Source: Opitutales bacterium (lineage in GTDB: Bacteria; Verrucomicrobiota; Verrucomicrobiia; Opitutales; Coraliomargaritaceae). Taken from it: 64,000 nt of DNA. Position 1 is the stretch's first letter. Every line of letters starts with the position of its first letter. The position numbers and the translations under genes were made by a program. This document shows positions 15,594 to 25,288 of this stretch, piece after piece. The notes beneath the pieces are model-generated. The model had not been told where the DNA came from. It did no database searches and saw only the letters and a list, made by a program, of their open reading frames with translations. The stretch spans positions 1 through 64,000 of the forward strand of contig JABBCA010000070.1 of assembly GCA_018607135.1 (NCBI GenBank), written 5' to 3'.

Positions 15594-17381
15594 ATGAATG
15601 AAACCGTGAAGCATTTACTAAACTCGCTGCCAATGCCCCGCGTATTGCTAGCACTGTTCGGCGTATTCGTTCTAATTATGAGCTATGTGCTGATGCCAGT
15701 TGAAGGGGCCGAGGCGTTTGTCCGTTTGGGTGGTTATTGGTTCACTTTTTTGATCTCAGTCGGCACGATTTTTTATGTCTTCTTAAATCGTTCCCGATAT
15801 GTGGACTTGGTTCAAACGATAGCACCTAGTATCAGATACATCCTCCTGTCTTATTGGGTTTGCCTGAGTTGTTTAATGCTCGTGCATACGAGTCTTGCAC
15901 CAAAGGTGATGATGGACGATGCGGTGTTGGAGTCCACTGCTCGAAATCTTCATGAATCGAGAGCTGTTTACGTAACCACCTATGGGCGTATAATAGAAAA
16001 CCAGTTCAACTCATTTGAGGGTTATGTCGACAAACGGCCCTGGCTATATCCATTTGTGGTTTCGGTTGTTCATGATTTCACCGGTTATCGGGTTGGAAAT
16101 TCGTATTATACAAATGTAGTGCTAGGAATTCTGTTTTTGGGATTACTCCATCTAATTGGTTTAAAGATTTCAGGTTTGAGTGGAGCCTTGTTGTTACCGC
16201 TTTTGTGGATAACGATTCCGTTACTATCTCAAAACGCCACCGGCAGTGGTATGGATATGCTCAATTTATTTCTGATTGGGCTTATCATTATTTCTGGAAT
16301 TCAGTATTTAGAACGCCCTTCCTTAGAGTCTGAGGCCTTGTTGAGTCTTTCGGGCTTGCTGCTGGCTTATGCGCGTTACGAGTCTTTGATATTTTGTGGA
16401 TTGGTTTGTGTTTTAATTCCATTGGGTTGGTGGAGAGCTGGGCGCATCTATCTATCTGCGGCCTCGATTTTAGCTGCGCCCTTGTTGATTGGGCGTGTCT
16501 TACAGCAAAAGTTTTTCACCGCAACTGAGGCGTTATGGGAACTCAATCAGACTGGAGCTGAGCCATTTGGGCTCTCACATTTTACAAGTAATCTGGCTCA
16601 TGCGTATGCGTTCTTTTTCAGCCTCAGTGATGAGTTGGGTAATTCATACCTAGTCGCTCTGCTAGGAGTCGTCGCTATTTTTCTGGTTCTTTTGTATATG
16701 TTGAGAAATGCGAGCTCTCTTCGTCGATGGAACTCAGTTTATTTGGTGGTTGGAACAGTATCACTATTTCTCCTGCTGCACTTATTTATAATTTTGTGCT
16801 ATCACGATGGAGACTTGAGTCGATTGTTTGCCTCTAGGTTTTCTTTGCCGTTCTATATGTTGTTAACCTTACTGATAGTCGTGTGTCTCAAATTGTATGA
16901 GAGTGCGCATTTTTGTTTGAATGTTGTTTTTGCGCTGACGCTATTTTTCTTAGTGTGTGTGACTATGCCTAACCAGGCGAAGGGAGTCTTTACGCATCGT
17001 AATTATGTAGTTCGCGAGTTGCAATGGATCGAATCCATTTTGGCCGAGGAGGCATCGCCTCGGATGTTAGTAGTCGATGTTTATGGTGTGTATTGGGCGC
17101 TTCGTGATATTTCTGCGTTGCCGCAGTCGATGGTGATGATCAGTGCAGATCGTATCGAGGCGGAAGTCGCTGCTGGTAAATTTTCAGAGATCCTTGTAAT
17201 TGATCGTCGTGATCTAGTGTTTGAGCAGGGCGCCCTCTCCTCGGCCCCAATAGAATTTAATCTAGCGTCCTTTGACCTCGAGCTTATCGATCAAGCGAGT
17301 TTTAAGCCGATGCAGCTTACCACTATCTATCGTGTTTCCGATTTGACTCCGCACTTTAGTGAGGTGCTGCCGCTTGATTAG
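15594..17381 (+). CDS. GT-C type integral membrane glycosyltransferase, VDKRP subfamily copy B
   Basis: A membrane protein of about 595 residues homologous along its length to the upstream gene. The loop motif reads MMDDAVLESTARNLHE, then GYVDKRPWLYPFVVSVVHD and TGYRVGN. I chose the ATG at 15594, which has TGGA eight bases upstream; a GTG at 15579 would overlap the previous stop codon by 4 bases. The tight junction with copy A points to one transcript and probably translational coupling. The soluble C-terminal region (MLVVDVYGVYWALRD and following) resembles that of copy A in size but is poorly conserved, as expected for an acceptor-facing part. Substrates unknown. Confidence 0.82.
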   Translation: MNETVKHLLNSLPMPRVLLALFGVFVLIMSYVLMPVEGAEAFVRLGGYWFTFLISVGTIFYVFLNRSRYVDLVQTIAPSIRYILLSYWVCLSCLMLVHTSLAPKVMMDDAVLESTARNLHESRAVYVTTYGRIIENQFNSFEGYVDKRPWLYPFVVSVVHDFTGYRVGNSYYTNVVLGILFLGLLHLIGLKISGLSGALLLPLLWITIPLLSQNATGSGMDMLNLFLIGLIIISGIQYLERPSLESEALLSLSGLLLAYARYESLIFCGLVCVLIPLGWWRAGRIYLSAASILAAPLLIGRVLQQKFFTATEALWELNQTGAEPFGLSHFTSNLAHAYAFFFSLSDELGNSYLVALLGVVAIFLVLLYMLRNASSLRRWNSVYLVVGTVSLFLLLHLFIILCYHDGDLSRLFASRFSLPFYMLLTLLIVVCLKLYESAHFCLNVVFALTLFFLVCVTMPNQAKGVFTHRNYVVRELQWIESILAEEASPRMLVVDVYGVYWALRDISALPQSMVMISADRIEAEVAAGKFSEILVIDRRDLVFEQGALSSAPIEFNLASFDLELIDQASFKPMQLTTIYRVSDLTPHFSEVLPLD

Positions 17382-17384
17382 TGA

Positions 17385-18677
17385 CTACGCCTTGGTTGTG
17401 CGCGAGATTGGACTCCACGACAGTAGATCGTTTTTGAGGATCATCGTCGCGATCATTATATTCGTGGTAATCATGATCCAAGATGCGGTGTGTTCTATTA
17501 TAGATATTTTCTGATAAGTCTTATAGTTAATCAACCAACCTAATTCCACAGTGTCGAAAATGCTCCAGAAGTAAATATACTCTGGCCAGGCAGTCAGTAA
17601 TGTGGCGATTAAGTATGTGAGAGCCGTGGCTTTGGGGATTCTGCGTGAAGACTTTAGCAGTCTAAGTAGTAGGGGGAGCGTAGGTATAACAAAGATGAGG
17701 CGGTAGTCCCAATTGCCACTTAAGAAGAAGCAAAAAGTTAATACCGAGCTGCCCAATAGGAAGTAGAGTTCATCTTTTGAATCCCCTTCAATTTCGTCTT
17801 TCTGGATTTTTGGGTGCAATAGGCAGGTCGCTGCAATTATGGCGACTATAGCAATGCCGTAGATGAATAGTATAGAATGTTGAGCCGCATCGATTTTTAG
17901 CGTTTGAAAAAGCAATGTTTTGCCGAAGGAGCAATTGCCGGGAGGGTCGGGGAAGCGTTCGGAGACATTTCTCAGTTCGTCTTGGATCGTCCATAAAAGT
18001 CCGCCCACAAAGAATACTGATATCAAGGTATAGCATGTGAGCTCTTTTATATTTTTGAACTTGTGGACAAAAAGTGAATAAACGACCGCAGGATAGTATT
18101 TCATCGGGGTGAGTAGGCTAATGATGAGCCACCCCAAGGGTTTCCCCCATGTCGCTTTTGAGGCCATTAACAATGGCACAAAGCAGATGAAAGTGTAGAT
18201 GATTATATCGTCATTTGCGCGTTCTAATAGTGTTAGTGCTGGAGGCGAGAGTAGAATGGAGAGGATTACTACTAGCTCTATAAAAGATCTAGGGCGTAGG
18301 AGCCAAAAATTCCAGAGCAGGTAGGTTGCGCAAAAGAATACGCCCATTGGAATGGTGTGGCTTTTATCGAGTCCTAAAAATGAAAGGATGGTCACCGTGT
18401 AGAGCGGCTTATTGTTAAGGGCATGCGGGTTCCCGAAAGGGTTGACCTCATTATTGACGTCAATTCCGTGGCTGATGCCTTCAGCCACACCTAGCCGAGC
18501 CATCATGTCGGCAAATGGGTAGCCGAGTTGTAGATTATGTAGCGGCCCGATTACGTAAAACCAGTGCTCATGTGATGAATAGATGAGCGCTACGACTGTG
18601 AGCGTGATCGCGATGAGTGCGATATGCAGGCGGTTTAATCTCTTGGAGTTGGGCGAGGATGTCGAGTCGGGTGGCAT
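17385..18677 (-). CDS. GT87/DUF2029-like membrane glycosyltransferase
   Basis: A 430-residue protein with about 10-12 membrane helices. Its landmarks are LLERANDDIIIYTFICF in the middle and SLLTPMKYYPAVVYSLF, matching the ERxNDD and KxYP patterns of the GT87 (DUF2029) family of polyprenyl-phosphate-mannose-type transferases. The first outside loop contains PFADMMARLGVAEGISHG with an acidic residue after the first helix. It converges on copy B with only 3 bases between stop codons and stands alone on the minus strand. A role in surface-glycan assembly is inferred from family and neighbourhood. Confidence 0.75.
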   Translation of the reverse strand: MPPDSTSSPNSKRLNRLHIALIAITLTVVALIYSSHEHWFYVIGPLHNLQLGYPFADMMARLGVAEGISHGIDVNNEVNPFGNPHALNNKPLYTVTILSFLGLDKSHTIPMGVFFCATYLLWNFWLLRPRSFIELVVILSILLSPPALTLLERANDDIIIYTFICFVPLLMASKATWGKPLGWLIISLLTPMKYYPAVVYSLFVHKFKNIKELTCYTLISVFFVGGLLWTIQDELRNVSERFPDPPGNCSFGKTLLFQTLKIDAAQHSILFIYGIAIVAIIAATCLLHPKIQKDEIEGDSKDELYFLLGSSVLTFCFFLSGNWDYRLIFVIPTLPLLLRLLKSSRRIPKATALTYLIATLLTAWPEYIYFWSIFDTVELGWLINYKTYQKISIIEHTASWIMITTNIMIATMILKNDLLSWSPISRTTKA

Positions 18678-18743
18678 TAGATAGAGGTCGTATCTGTAGA
18701 GTTCTGATTGCTATTTTATCTAAAGTGAAGAGTGTTTTTTTCT

Positions 18744-19535
18744 ATGTATGAGCATCCTGCATATGGCGTAGTTATCCCAGAGAAATCGTGGGTGCCTGCA
18801 CCTCGGTATTTATTGCGCCGTGATCGTATCCTGCGTTGGCTAAAAACACAACCAAAGGGCAGCGTGTTGGAAATTGGCCCTGGTAGTGGAGCTTTGTTGA
18901 AGGATATGGCAAAAATGGGTTGGGACTGTGTTGGCTTGGATGTGTCTAAAAATGCCCTCGATTTGACGAATTATGTGACTGAGTCCTGTGGTAATGTAGA
19001 GCTATATGCGAATAAGGATGATTTGGAGGGGCGTCAGTTTGATTTGGTGATTGCGTGTGAGGTGTTAGAACACATCGAGGGGGATCAGCAGATGTTTAAT
19101 GAATGGTCGGATTTTTTACGGTCAGGAGGATGCCTATTGCTTTCGATGCCTGCTCATATGAAGCGATGGGACGAGACGGATGTTTGGGCGGGGCATTATC
19201 GCAGATATGAATACGATGATCTCGTAGCTCTATCTCAAAATAATTCGATGGAGATTGGGAAAATCGAGTGCTATGGCTTTCCCTTGGCTTTACTTACAAC
19301 CGCCGTGAGGGTCAGTTATTTATCTAAGAAGGGGCGAGCAGAGCGAAAGAATCCGGGTGATAAACAAGAGAAGACTGAGCAAAGTGGAGTGAATCGTGGG
19401 TTTGAAATGCGCTACTTTGGGATTCAGAAATCCTGGCTGGGTGTCTTGGCTATGAGGTTCGGTATGTGGTTACAGCACTTGTTTGTGAAGAAGCCTTACG
19501 GTAACGGTTATCTCTTGTGGGCGCTTAAGAAATGA
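18744..19535 (+). CDS. SAM-dependent methyltransferase (class I)
   Basis: A methyltransferase of about 263 residues. Motif I is SVLEIGPGSGALLKDMA and motif IV is LVIACEVLEHIEGD, both typical of the ubiquinone/menaquinone-biosynthesis-like class I group; GHYRRYEYDDLVAL follows, a block seen in methyltransferases near sugar-chain genes. I prefer the ATG at 18744 over a GTG at 18732, with GAAGAG upstream. It overlaps the next gene by 4 bases (ATGA) in a three-gene unit with a UPF0104 protein and a GT4 transferase. A sugar or lipid-carrier substrate is likely from context. Confidence 0.85.
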   Translation: MYEHPAYGVVIPEKSWVPAPRYLLRRDRILRWLKTQPKGSVLEIGPGSGALLKDMAKMGWDCVGLDVSKNALDLTNYVTESCGNVELYANKDDLEGRQFDLVIACEVLEHIEGDQQMFNEWSDFLRSGGCLLLSMPAHMKRWDETDVWAGHYRRYEYDDLVALSQNNSMEIGKIECYGFPLALLTTAVRVSYLSKKGRAERKNPGDKQEKTEQSGVNRGFEMRYFGIQKSWLGVLAMRFGMWLQHLFVKKPYGNGYLLWALKK

Positions 19536-20479
19536 AGCCGTTGATTAAGTGGATCGGTTTTTTAGTGGCTTGCGTCGCTTTACTGTATTTTGGCTTTAAG
19601 TTTAAAGATCAAATACAAGAAGCCATGCCATTGCTCTTGGAGTCGAACAACTTGATTTGGTGTGGGGTTGGCGCACTTGCAGTATCAATACAGATGGCAT
19701 GCGCAGGATTGGCATGGCAGCGTATCCTTGTAGCGATGGGCATTTCTATTCCCTCACTAGATGCTATTCGTATTTTGTTTGTGTCACAATTCGCTCGCTA
19801 TATTCCTGGCAATATTGGTCATCATTTAGGCAAGCTTGCAATGGCCAGAGCAGAAGGTGTGAGTTTGAAGAAAGGTGCCATATCCATCTTTATTGAGACG
19901 GTTCTAGTTTTATTAATCGGTTTATCTATCTCAACTATTTTTCTACCGAGACATTTTTATGACTATCTCACTCAAGCGGATTGGAAATTGGGCGTGGTGG
20001 TTATCATCGGTGTATTCCTTGTTGGAGTGGTGTGTGTGTGGAGGCGCAATTGGTTGATACAGACCCTTCTTGAGGCGAAGGATGCGCTTGCCCAAAATTG
20101 GCAGAGCCAATTACTGCGACTATTTGAAGTTCTCATATACTATACTATAAATTTTCTCTTTCTTGGTTGGTTAGCTTGGTTGATTGTTACGCAGGTATTT
20201 GAGGTTTATTCACTTTCGATGCTACAATTGACTTCTATAATGGCCTTCTCGTGGGCGGTTGGATTTGTTGCTCCTGGTGCACCAGCAGGCTTGGGAGTGC
20301 GTGAGGTGATTGCACTTTCACTTTTGACCGGGAGTTATGATCCTGGTGTTGCTGCTGGGATCGTTATGCTACATCGCTTGGTTTTGACTCTCGGCGATTT
20401 GATAACGTTCGGTTTGGGGCTACTGATGACAGTCATTCGCGGGCGCAAGCAAAGGCCAACCGTAGGAGGTGAACTATGA
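19532..20479 (+). CDS. UPF0104 / lysylphosphatidylglycerol-synthase-TM family protein
   Basis: A 315-residue membrane protein with about eight helices. Family landmarks are LFVSQFARYIPGNIGHHLGK near residue 90, SIFIETVLVLLIGLS, and AVGFVAPGAPAGLGVREVI near 250, matching the R-(Y/L)-xPG...G and PGGxGxRE blocks of UPF0104. Members of this broad family occur as the flippase part of MprF and as stand-alone proteins beside glycosyltransferases, where lipid-carrier transport is suspected. The gene overlaps its neighbours by 4 bases on both sides, so co-translation is likely. Confidence 0.85.
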   Translation: MKPLIKWIGFLVACVALLYFGFKFKDQIQEAMPLLLESNNLIWCGVGALAVSIQMACAGLAWQRILVAMGISIPSLDAIRILFVSQFARYIPGNIGHHLGKLAMARAEGVSLKKGAISIFIETVLVLLIGLSISTIFLPRHFYDYLTQADWKLGVVVIIGVFLVGVVCVWRRNWLIQTLLEAKDALAQNWQSQLLRLFEVLIYYTINFLFLGWLAWLIVTQVFEVYSLSMLQLTSIMAFSWAVGFVAPGAPAGLGVREVIALSLLTGSYDPGVAAGIVMLHRLVLTLGDLITFGLGLLMTVIRGRKQRPTVGGEL

Positions 20480-21552
20480 AGTTGAAGGTCTTATTTATTG
20501 CCTCGAAACAGCCAAACTACTCTAGGATTAAATTACTAAAGGCTGCTTTGGAGGAGGACTATGAAGTCAATTGTGTCTTTTCCGGCCATGCGTCATACCC
20601 GATGCGTTTGATTGATGTCTGTTGGCGTTTTATGTGGATGGATAAGAAAGCTTACGATGTGATCGTCGTTGGTTTTTTTGCGCAGCTGTTCTTTCCTTTT
20701 ATACGCCTCTTCTGGAGAGGGAGGTTGATATCAGACTGTTTTATATCGCTATACGATTCATTGATCTGTGATCGGTCGAAATATAAGGAAGGCGGACTTA
20801 TCGCACGCTTTGCGAGATTTATGGATGCCTATATGCTACGTCATTCTGACCTGACCCTTACCGACACTCAGTCGCATGCTAATTATTTAGTGGATGAGTT
20901 TTCCATTGATCCGACTAAGGTTGTTCCAGTGGCTGTGAGTGCGGATGTTAACGTTTTCCCTTTTACTCCAGCTAAGGCTGAAGACTATTCACCTGATGCG
21001 GTGTTCAATGTATTGTTCTATGGGGCTTATATCCCATTGCAGGGCACCGAGGTGATCGTGCGAGCGGCGAAATTACTAGAGGGGCAAGCGGTGACCATAA
21101 ATATGGTTGGAGATGGGCAAACTTATGCTTCGACTAGGTCTTTAGCGGAGGAACTTTCGGTTGAGAATGTTCAGTTTTATGGTCTGCAAACTTTAGAACG
21201 ACTGGCGGAAATGTCGTGTGAAAGTCATTTGCTGCTCGGGATATTCGGGACCACTGAGAAGGCGCGACGAGTGATTCCAAATAAGGTTTTCGAAGCGGTC
21301 GCTCTGGGGCGTCCCGTCATCACTGGTGATTCGTGTGTCGTTCGTGCGCATTTCGCCGATGGTGACACTATTTTACTTGTGCCTTTTGCGGATCCGCAGG
21401 CACTCGCCAAAAAAATATTATGGGCTAAGCAGCATTATCAAGAAGCTGCGGCGATCGGAAAAGCGGGACATTCGGTTTTTGCTAATGAACTGTCACCTGC
21501 GCATGTGAGTGCTAAGCTAAATACGGCAATTAGAGCTGTGGTCAGCTCTTGA
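20476..21552 (+). CDS. Glycosyltransferase family 4-like
   Basis: A 358-residue cytoplasmic GT-B enzyme. The C-terminal donor-binding half shows FNVLFYGAYIPLQGTEVIV, INMVGDGQTYA and PNKVFEAVALGRPVITGD, the E-x7-E-like region of GT4. The N-terminal half (LKVLFIASKQPNYSRIK) is the acceptor domain and is less conserved. It is the last gene of the three-gene unit after the methyltransferase and the UPF0104 protein. Its 3' end overlaps the convergent reductase gene by 11 bases. Confidence 0.88.
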   Translation: MKLKVLFIASKQPNYSRIKLLKAALEEDYEVNCVFSGHASYPMRLIDVCWRFMWMDKKAYDVIVVGFFAQLFFPFIRLFWRGRLISDCFISLYDSLICDRSKYKEGGLIARFARFMDAYMLRHSDLTLTDTQSHANYLVDEFSIDPTKVVPVAVSADVNVFPFTPAKAEDYSPDAVFNVLFYGAYIPLQGTEVIVRAAKLLEGQAVTINMVGDGQTYASTRSLAEELSVENVQFYGLQTLERLAEMSCESHLLLGIFGTTEKARRVIPNKVFEAVALGRPVITGDSCVVRAHFADGDTILLVPFADPQALAKKILWAKQHYQEAAAIGKAGHSVFANELSPAHVSAKLNTAIRAVVSS

Positions 21553-22426
21553 GTAACTTGCTTGGCGCCCAATTGTGTAATGCCTTTTCAATGGCTTCGT
21601 GAATCGGTGTGAGTGAGATTCCCGCTCGCAATAGTTTTTCGGAACTCATGGTGCAATTACTACGTGGTGTGATTGCAGCTTTGGTCATGAATTCACTCTC
21701 ATCTTTGAAGAATTTGAAGGCTTTGTTGCACAGCCCGCTTTTATGTATGAGTTCTGTAACTTCTTGGGTCGTGATCGGACCTGGATTCGTCACGTTGTAA
21801 GTGCCAAACGGAATCCTTTTTAGCCAGCAATCTAAACTTGCTGCAGTAAATTCATCTAGCTGAGAAATGCTATTGGTAGCTTGCAGCAGGTTCTCGTAGC
21901 ACATCAATTTTTTGAGGTAGTTTCTAGGATGGTCGCAGTTGTTAAATGGGATTCGAACACGCCAAATATAAATGTCGGAGTATTTTGAGAGGACTTCTTC
22001 GCCGAGTGCTTTGGTGCCGGAGTAGAATGAACAGTTGTTTTGTCGGAAGGTGAAGTTTGGTGCGTCCTCTTCATTGAATCCTGCCCCATCTGCTCTGGAG
22101 CCTGTAAAGATGCAACCCGACGAGACGTGTCCCCATGGCGTATTTGTTGCTTGGCAGGCTTCTGCGACGATGCCTGGGAATACAGCATTTCCAAAAAGAC
22201 AATTGCCTTTGTCTAGCTCACACGCGTCGACATTTGGTTTTCCAGTATAGCCTGCTGCGTTGATTAAGAATTCAGGCTTATCCTCGTTGATGGCATTAAT
22301 TAGTGTCTGGAGATCTGTGTAATCAATCTCTGCGCGACTTAAGTTGCGGTATGGAATGCCGCGTTGTTTTAAAAGTGCTTGGTATGCTTGGCCAATATAG
22401 CCAGTCCCGCCTAAAAGGTAGATCAT
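21542..22426 (-). CDS. NAD(P)-dependent sugar-nucleotide reductase/epimerase (RmlD-like SDR)
   Basis: A 294-residue extended short-chain dehydrogenase. The Rossmann motif is YLLGGTGYIGQAYQALL and the catalytic YxxxK is in FYSGTKALGEEVL; EFLINAAGYTGKPNVDACE is the NAAAYT-VDxAE block characteristic of dTDP-4-dehydrorhamnose reductases. It lacks the full RmlD C-terminal pattern, so the substrate may be another keto-sugar. It follows the GT2 gene with a one-base stop-start overlap (TAATG). Confidence 0.85.
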   Translation of the reverse strand: MIYLLGGTGYIGQAYQALLKQRGIPYRNLSRAEIDYTDLQTLINAINEDKPEFLINAAGYTGKPNVDACELDKGNCLFGNAVFPGIVAEACQATNTPWGHVSSGCIFTGSRADGAGFNEEDAPNFTFRQNNCSFYSGTKALGEEVLSKYSDIYIWRVRIPFNNCDHPRNYLKKLMCYENLLQATNSISQLDEFTAASLDCWLKRIPFGTYNVTNPGPITTQEVTELIHKSGLCNKAFKFFKDESEFMTKAAITPRSNCTMSSEKLLRAGISLTPIHEAIEKALHNWAPSKLLKS

Positions 22427-23400
22427 TACTTGGTAGTGTTTGGTTTGAGCGGTAGATTCGTTTGTATCTGCTTGTGAGTCGAAGCTTTGGGGCCGTTGCG
22501 CAATATCATCTCAGCAATGAGTCCGAGTGATAATAATTGGACTCCCAGTAAGACTAGTAGGATACCTAAAAAGAATAGAGGTCTAGTTCCGATCGGGTTT
22601 CCTAGGATCAATTTACTGAAGGACAGCCATACTAAAACAATGAAGCCGCATGTCCCAGAAGTAATGCCTGCTGCGCCGAAAATATGAGCTGGTCGGCGTA
22701 AGTAGCGTGTGGTGAAAGTGACTGTAAGCAGATCTAAAAAGCCTTTGACGAAACGCTTTCCGCCATACTTTGATACGCCGTGTTCTCTTGGATGATGCTC
22801 TACTGAGAGCTCGCCGATCTTATAGCCCTCTGCGTGCGCGAGTATTGGAATGAAACGATGAAGTTCTCCAAAGAGGCTGATGTTTTCGGTGACTTCTTTT
22901 TTGTATGCTTTAAACCCGCAATTAAAGTCATGAAGTTGCACGCCACTCAATGCACGTGCGAGTGAGTTAAATATTTTAGAGGGTAGTGTTTTCGATAGGG
23001 GGTCGTGTCGCACTTCTTTCCATCCAGAAACCAGATCGTAGCCCTCATTTAGTTTCTCGAGAAATGCAGGAATCTCCTTGGGGTCGTCCTGTAAATCGGC
23101 ATCCATTGTGAAGATGATGTCACCTTTCGCGCTGTTGAAGCCTGCTTGGAGGGCGTCTGCCTTGCCAAAGTTTCGGCGGAAGCGAATGGCCGAAGTATGT
23201 GCTGGCTCCTGTTCAGTTAGCTGTGCGATCGCTTCCCATGATTGATCTGTGCTGCCATCGTCGATGAAGCAAATTTCATAATCCGTCAGGTCAGCAGCTT
23301 GTAGTGTCGATAGAATACGTTGGTGCAAAGTCGCAAGCGTAGCTGCCTCGTTGTAAACGGGAATGAGGATACTGATAGATGGCTGTGGCGCGGATGGCAT
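22426..23400 (-). CDS. GT2 glycosyltransferase, polyprenyl-phosphate type (GtrB/ArnC-like)
   Basis: A 324-residue protein with an N-terminal GT-A domain and two C-terminal membrane helices. Motifs: SILIPVYNEAATLATL, ICFIDDGSTDQSW, FTMDADLQDDPKEIP (the catalytic DxD-type block) and HDFNCGFKAYKKEV. This layout is that of enzymes that load a sugar from a nucleotide onto undecaprenyl or dolichyl phosphate, the donor type used by GT-C enzymes. It lies directly upstream of the RmlD-like gene and downstream of GT-C copy C on the same strand, so all three may act in one sugar pathway. Confidence 0.9.
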   Translation of the reverse strand: MPSAPQPSISILIPVYNEAATLATLHQRILSTLQAADLTDYEICFIDDGSTDQSWEAIAQLTEQEPAHTSAIRFRRNFGKADALQAGFNSAKGDIIFTMDADLQDDPKEIPAFLEKLNEGYDLVSGWKEVRHDPLSKTLPSKIFNSLARALSGVQLHDFNCGFKAYKKEVTENISLFGELHRFIPILAHAEGYKIGELSVEHHPREHGVSKYGGKRFVKGFLDLLTVTFTTRYLRRPAHIFGAAGITSGTCGFIVLVWLSFSKLILGNPIGTRPLFFLGILLVLLGVQLLSLGLIAEMILRNGPKASTHKQIQTNLPLKPNTTK

Positions 23401-23426
23401 GCTTGGACGGTAAGGCTGATGGTCGA

Positions 23427-25262
23427 TTAATTCGTGACGAGTGGGAGTGCTTTGTCGAGGTAGTCTCGGTAGGCATTTGGGTCGTCTATCGAGGGGACTG
23501 TGCTGGGTGGTTCAGGTGAATGGGTAGATGTGTTTGGGCGTAGTTCAACGACTTGACTGATACGGTAAAAGGCATTCGTTGAAAAGGCTTTTTGCGCGAC
23601 TGGTTTTAGGACGTAGTCTTTTGACAAAGGTGTAGCATTTGGGGGAGTTTGAGCGGTTTTTAGAGTTGTTCCGCCGACGAATGCTTCGACCACATAAATA
23701 TCCTCGTAGAAGCCTGTATCTTTGAGGTGGATGACGTGCTTTGGAAGTTGGTTGGCAACTTGGATCGGGATCGCGGGGAAGTGGTATAGCTGTATGCCAA
23801 TGCAGCCGTCGCTGATGATTAGGTTCTGCTCTGCAGGTATGTTTTCTGTGAGCCAAGTTAATGCCCAATGATTTCCTGTCGGCACCAATAGGCGGGGTTC
23901 GGATTGAATGCGTTGGTTGATATGGCTGCTGATGACTAGGGTGAAGAGAATGGCGCTGATGATTGCTGCCAGATGAAGGCGCTTAACATGAAAGATGTGG
24001 TAAAGAGCCAGCGCGGGCATGATCGCTAATATGAATTGTAGCGGCAGTGAGAAGCGAGAGGTCGAAGGGTCTGTCCATTCTCCCCAATAGCATGTGAGGG
24101 CGAGCAGTGTATTTAAAGTGATGATGGAGAAAACTGCTGCGAATGCGGGCAGGTGGTCACGTAATACTGGAGGGCGTTTGAGGAGTAAGCGAGTGCTTGC
24201 GAGCAGTGATAGAATGCCTGTTATACTCAACAGTATTGAGTTCGAATGGTCGCCGTTTGTGTTAAACAGGTAGGCGGTTGCTGCTTTAAAGTTGCCAGGG
24301 AAGTGATCCAAACTGAAGAAGTTCTCGGCAGTCGTTTGAATGAAGCCTGCACTCCCTTTGAAAATAGAATAAGAGAGCAGCGGTGTAATCAGTAGTAGAG
24401 GGCTGATACATGTGAACCATGTGAGTTCAATGCGCCGCGTTCTAGACGACTTAATGATCCAGAGTATGACGGGGACCAATGTATAGAGTAGTGACTCGTA
24501 GCGAGTGCTAGCGAGTAAGATCGCGTTTAATACAAGTAGGTTTAGGCCTTCGTTTTTGGGGTTCTTTAGATATTGAATGCCGAAGATGAGTAGGCTGGCA
24601 ATTAAACATGCATTGAGTAGTTCGTAGCCGCCACCGTTGGTGTTTTGAGCGAGTAGTGGTAGACTGACCAGAAGGATTATTGAGAGCAGTGCATGTCGTT
24701 TGGAACTGAAGGAAACCGCAATGCTGTAGAGTAGGCTTAGTAGTAGCGTTGTGAGCGCTGTATTCACCCAGAACACGTTTTCAGCTGTATATCCAGTTAG
24801 CTGATGGGCAATGGCGATTAGGAAGGGGAATAGAATGGGGCGTTTATCGACAAAGCCGACTGCGGAAACGATTTCGCCATCTATTTGATGGGATGCGGTT
24901 TGAACGGATGCCCAGCCATTGGTGTGCATATTCATCGCGGTTGAGCTTAGAGTGTATTCGTCGTAGAGTATCTTAAAGCTGTCGTCTATCTGTGAGTGTA
25001 AATAGACAGTGGCGATTAAGATGACGACCACAGCAACCCAATGGTTCCTTAGCAGCTCTTTTAGGCTGGATAGGTTGACGTCCTTGATTGGCTGGCGGAG
25101 CTCAAATAGAAAGAGCAGTGTGGTCGCAAGTGTGAGCCACATTCCATAGTGTTTGATGATGATCGTCGCCTCATCTGTGCTTAATACCCGAAAAGGAATT
25201 AATAAAGCCAATGCGGATGTGATACCGGCGAGGCCTAACTTGCAGATCGTTGATTTACACAT
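23427..25262 (-). CDS. GT-C type integral membrane glycosyltransferase, VDKRP subfamily copy C
   Basis: A 611-residue polytopic protein, the third copy of the family at 13747 and 15594 but on the opposite strand. Its loop block is FKILYDEYTLSSTAMNMH, then GFVDKRPILFPFLIAIAHQ and TGYTAEN. The C-terminal 120 residues are soluble and carry EQNLIISDGCIGIQLYHFP. The GT2 polyprenyl-phosphate transferase follows after 26 bases. The donor sugar could be the one loaded by that GT2 enzyme; this is inferred from order alone. Confidence 0.82.
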   Translation of the reverse strand: MCKSTICKLGLAGITSALALLIPFRVLSTDEATIIIKHYGMWLTLATTLLFLFELRQPIKDVNLSSLKELLRNHWVAVVVILIATVYLHSQIDDSFKILYDEYTLSSTAMNMHTNGWASVQTASHQIDGEIVSAVGFVDKRPILFPFLIAIAHQLTGYTAENVFWVNTALTTLLLSLLYSIAVSFSSKRHALLSIILLVSLPLLAQNTNGGGYELLNACLIASLLIFGIQYLKNPKNEGLNLLVLNAILLASTRYESLLYTLVPVILWIIKSSRTRRIELTWFTCISPLLLITPLLSYSIFKGSAGFIQTTAENFFSLDHFPGNFKAATAYLFNTNGDHSNSILLSITGILSLLASTRLLLKRPPVLRDHLPAFAAVFSIITLNTLLALTCYWGEWTDPSTSRFSLPLQFILAIMPALALYHIFHVKRLHLAAIISAILFTLVISSHINQRIQSEPRLLVPTGNHWALTWLTENIPAEQNLIISDGCIGIQLYHFPAIPIQVANQLPKHVIHLKDTGFYEDIYVVEAFVGGTTLKTAQTPPNATPLSKDYVLKPVAQKAFSTNAFYRISQVVELRPNTSTHSPEPPSTVPSIDDPNAYRDYLDKALPLVTN

Positions 25263-25288
25263 TGTATAGCGTGATGGCGGTCTACGAA

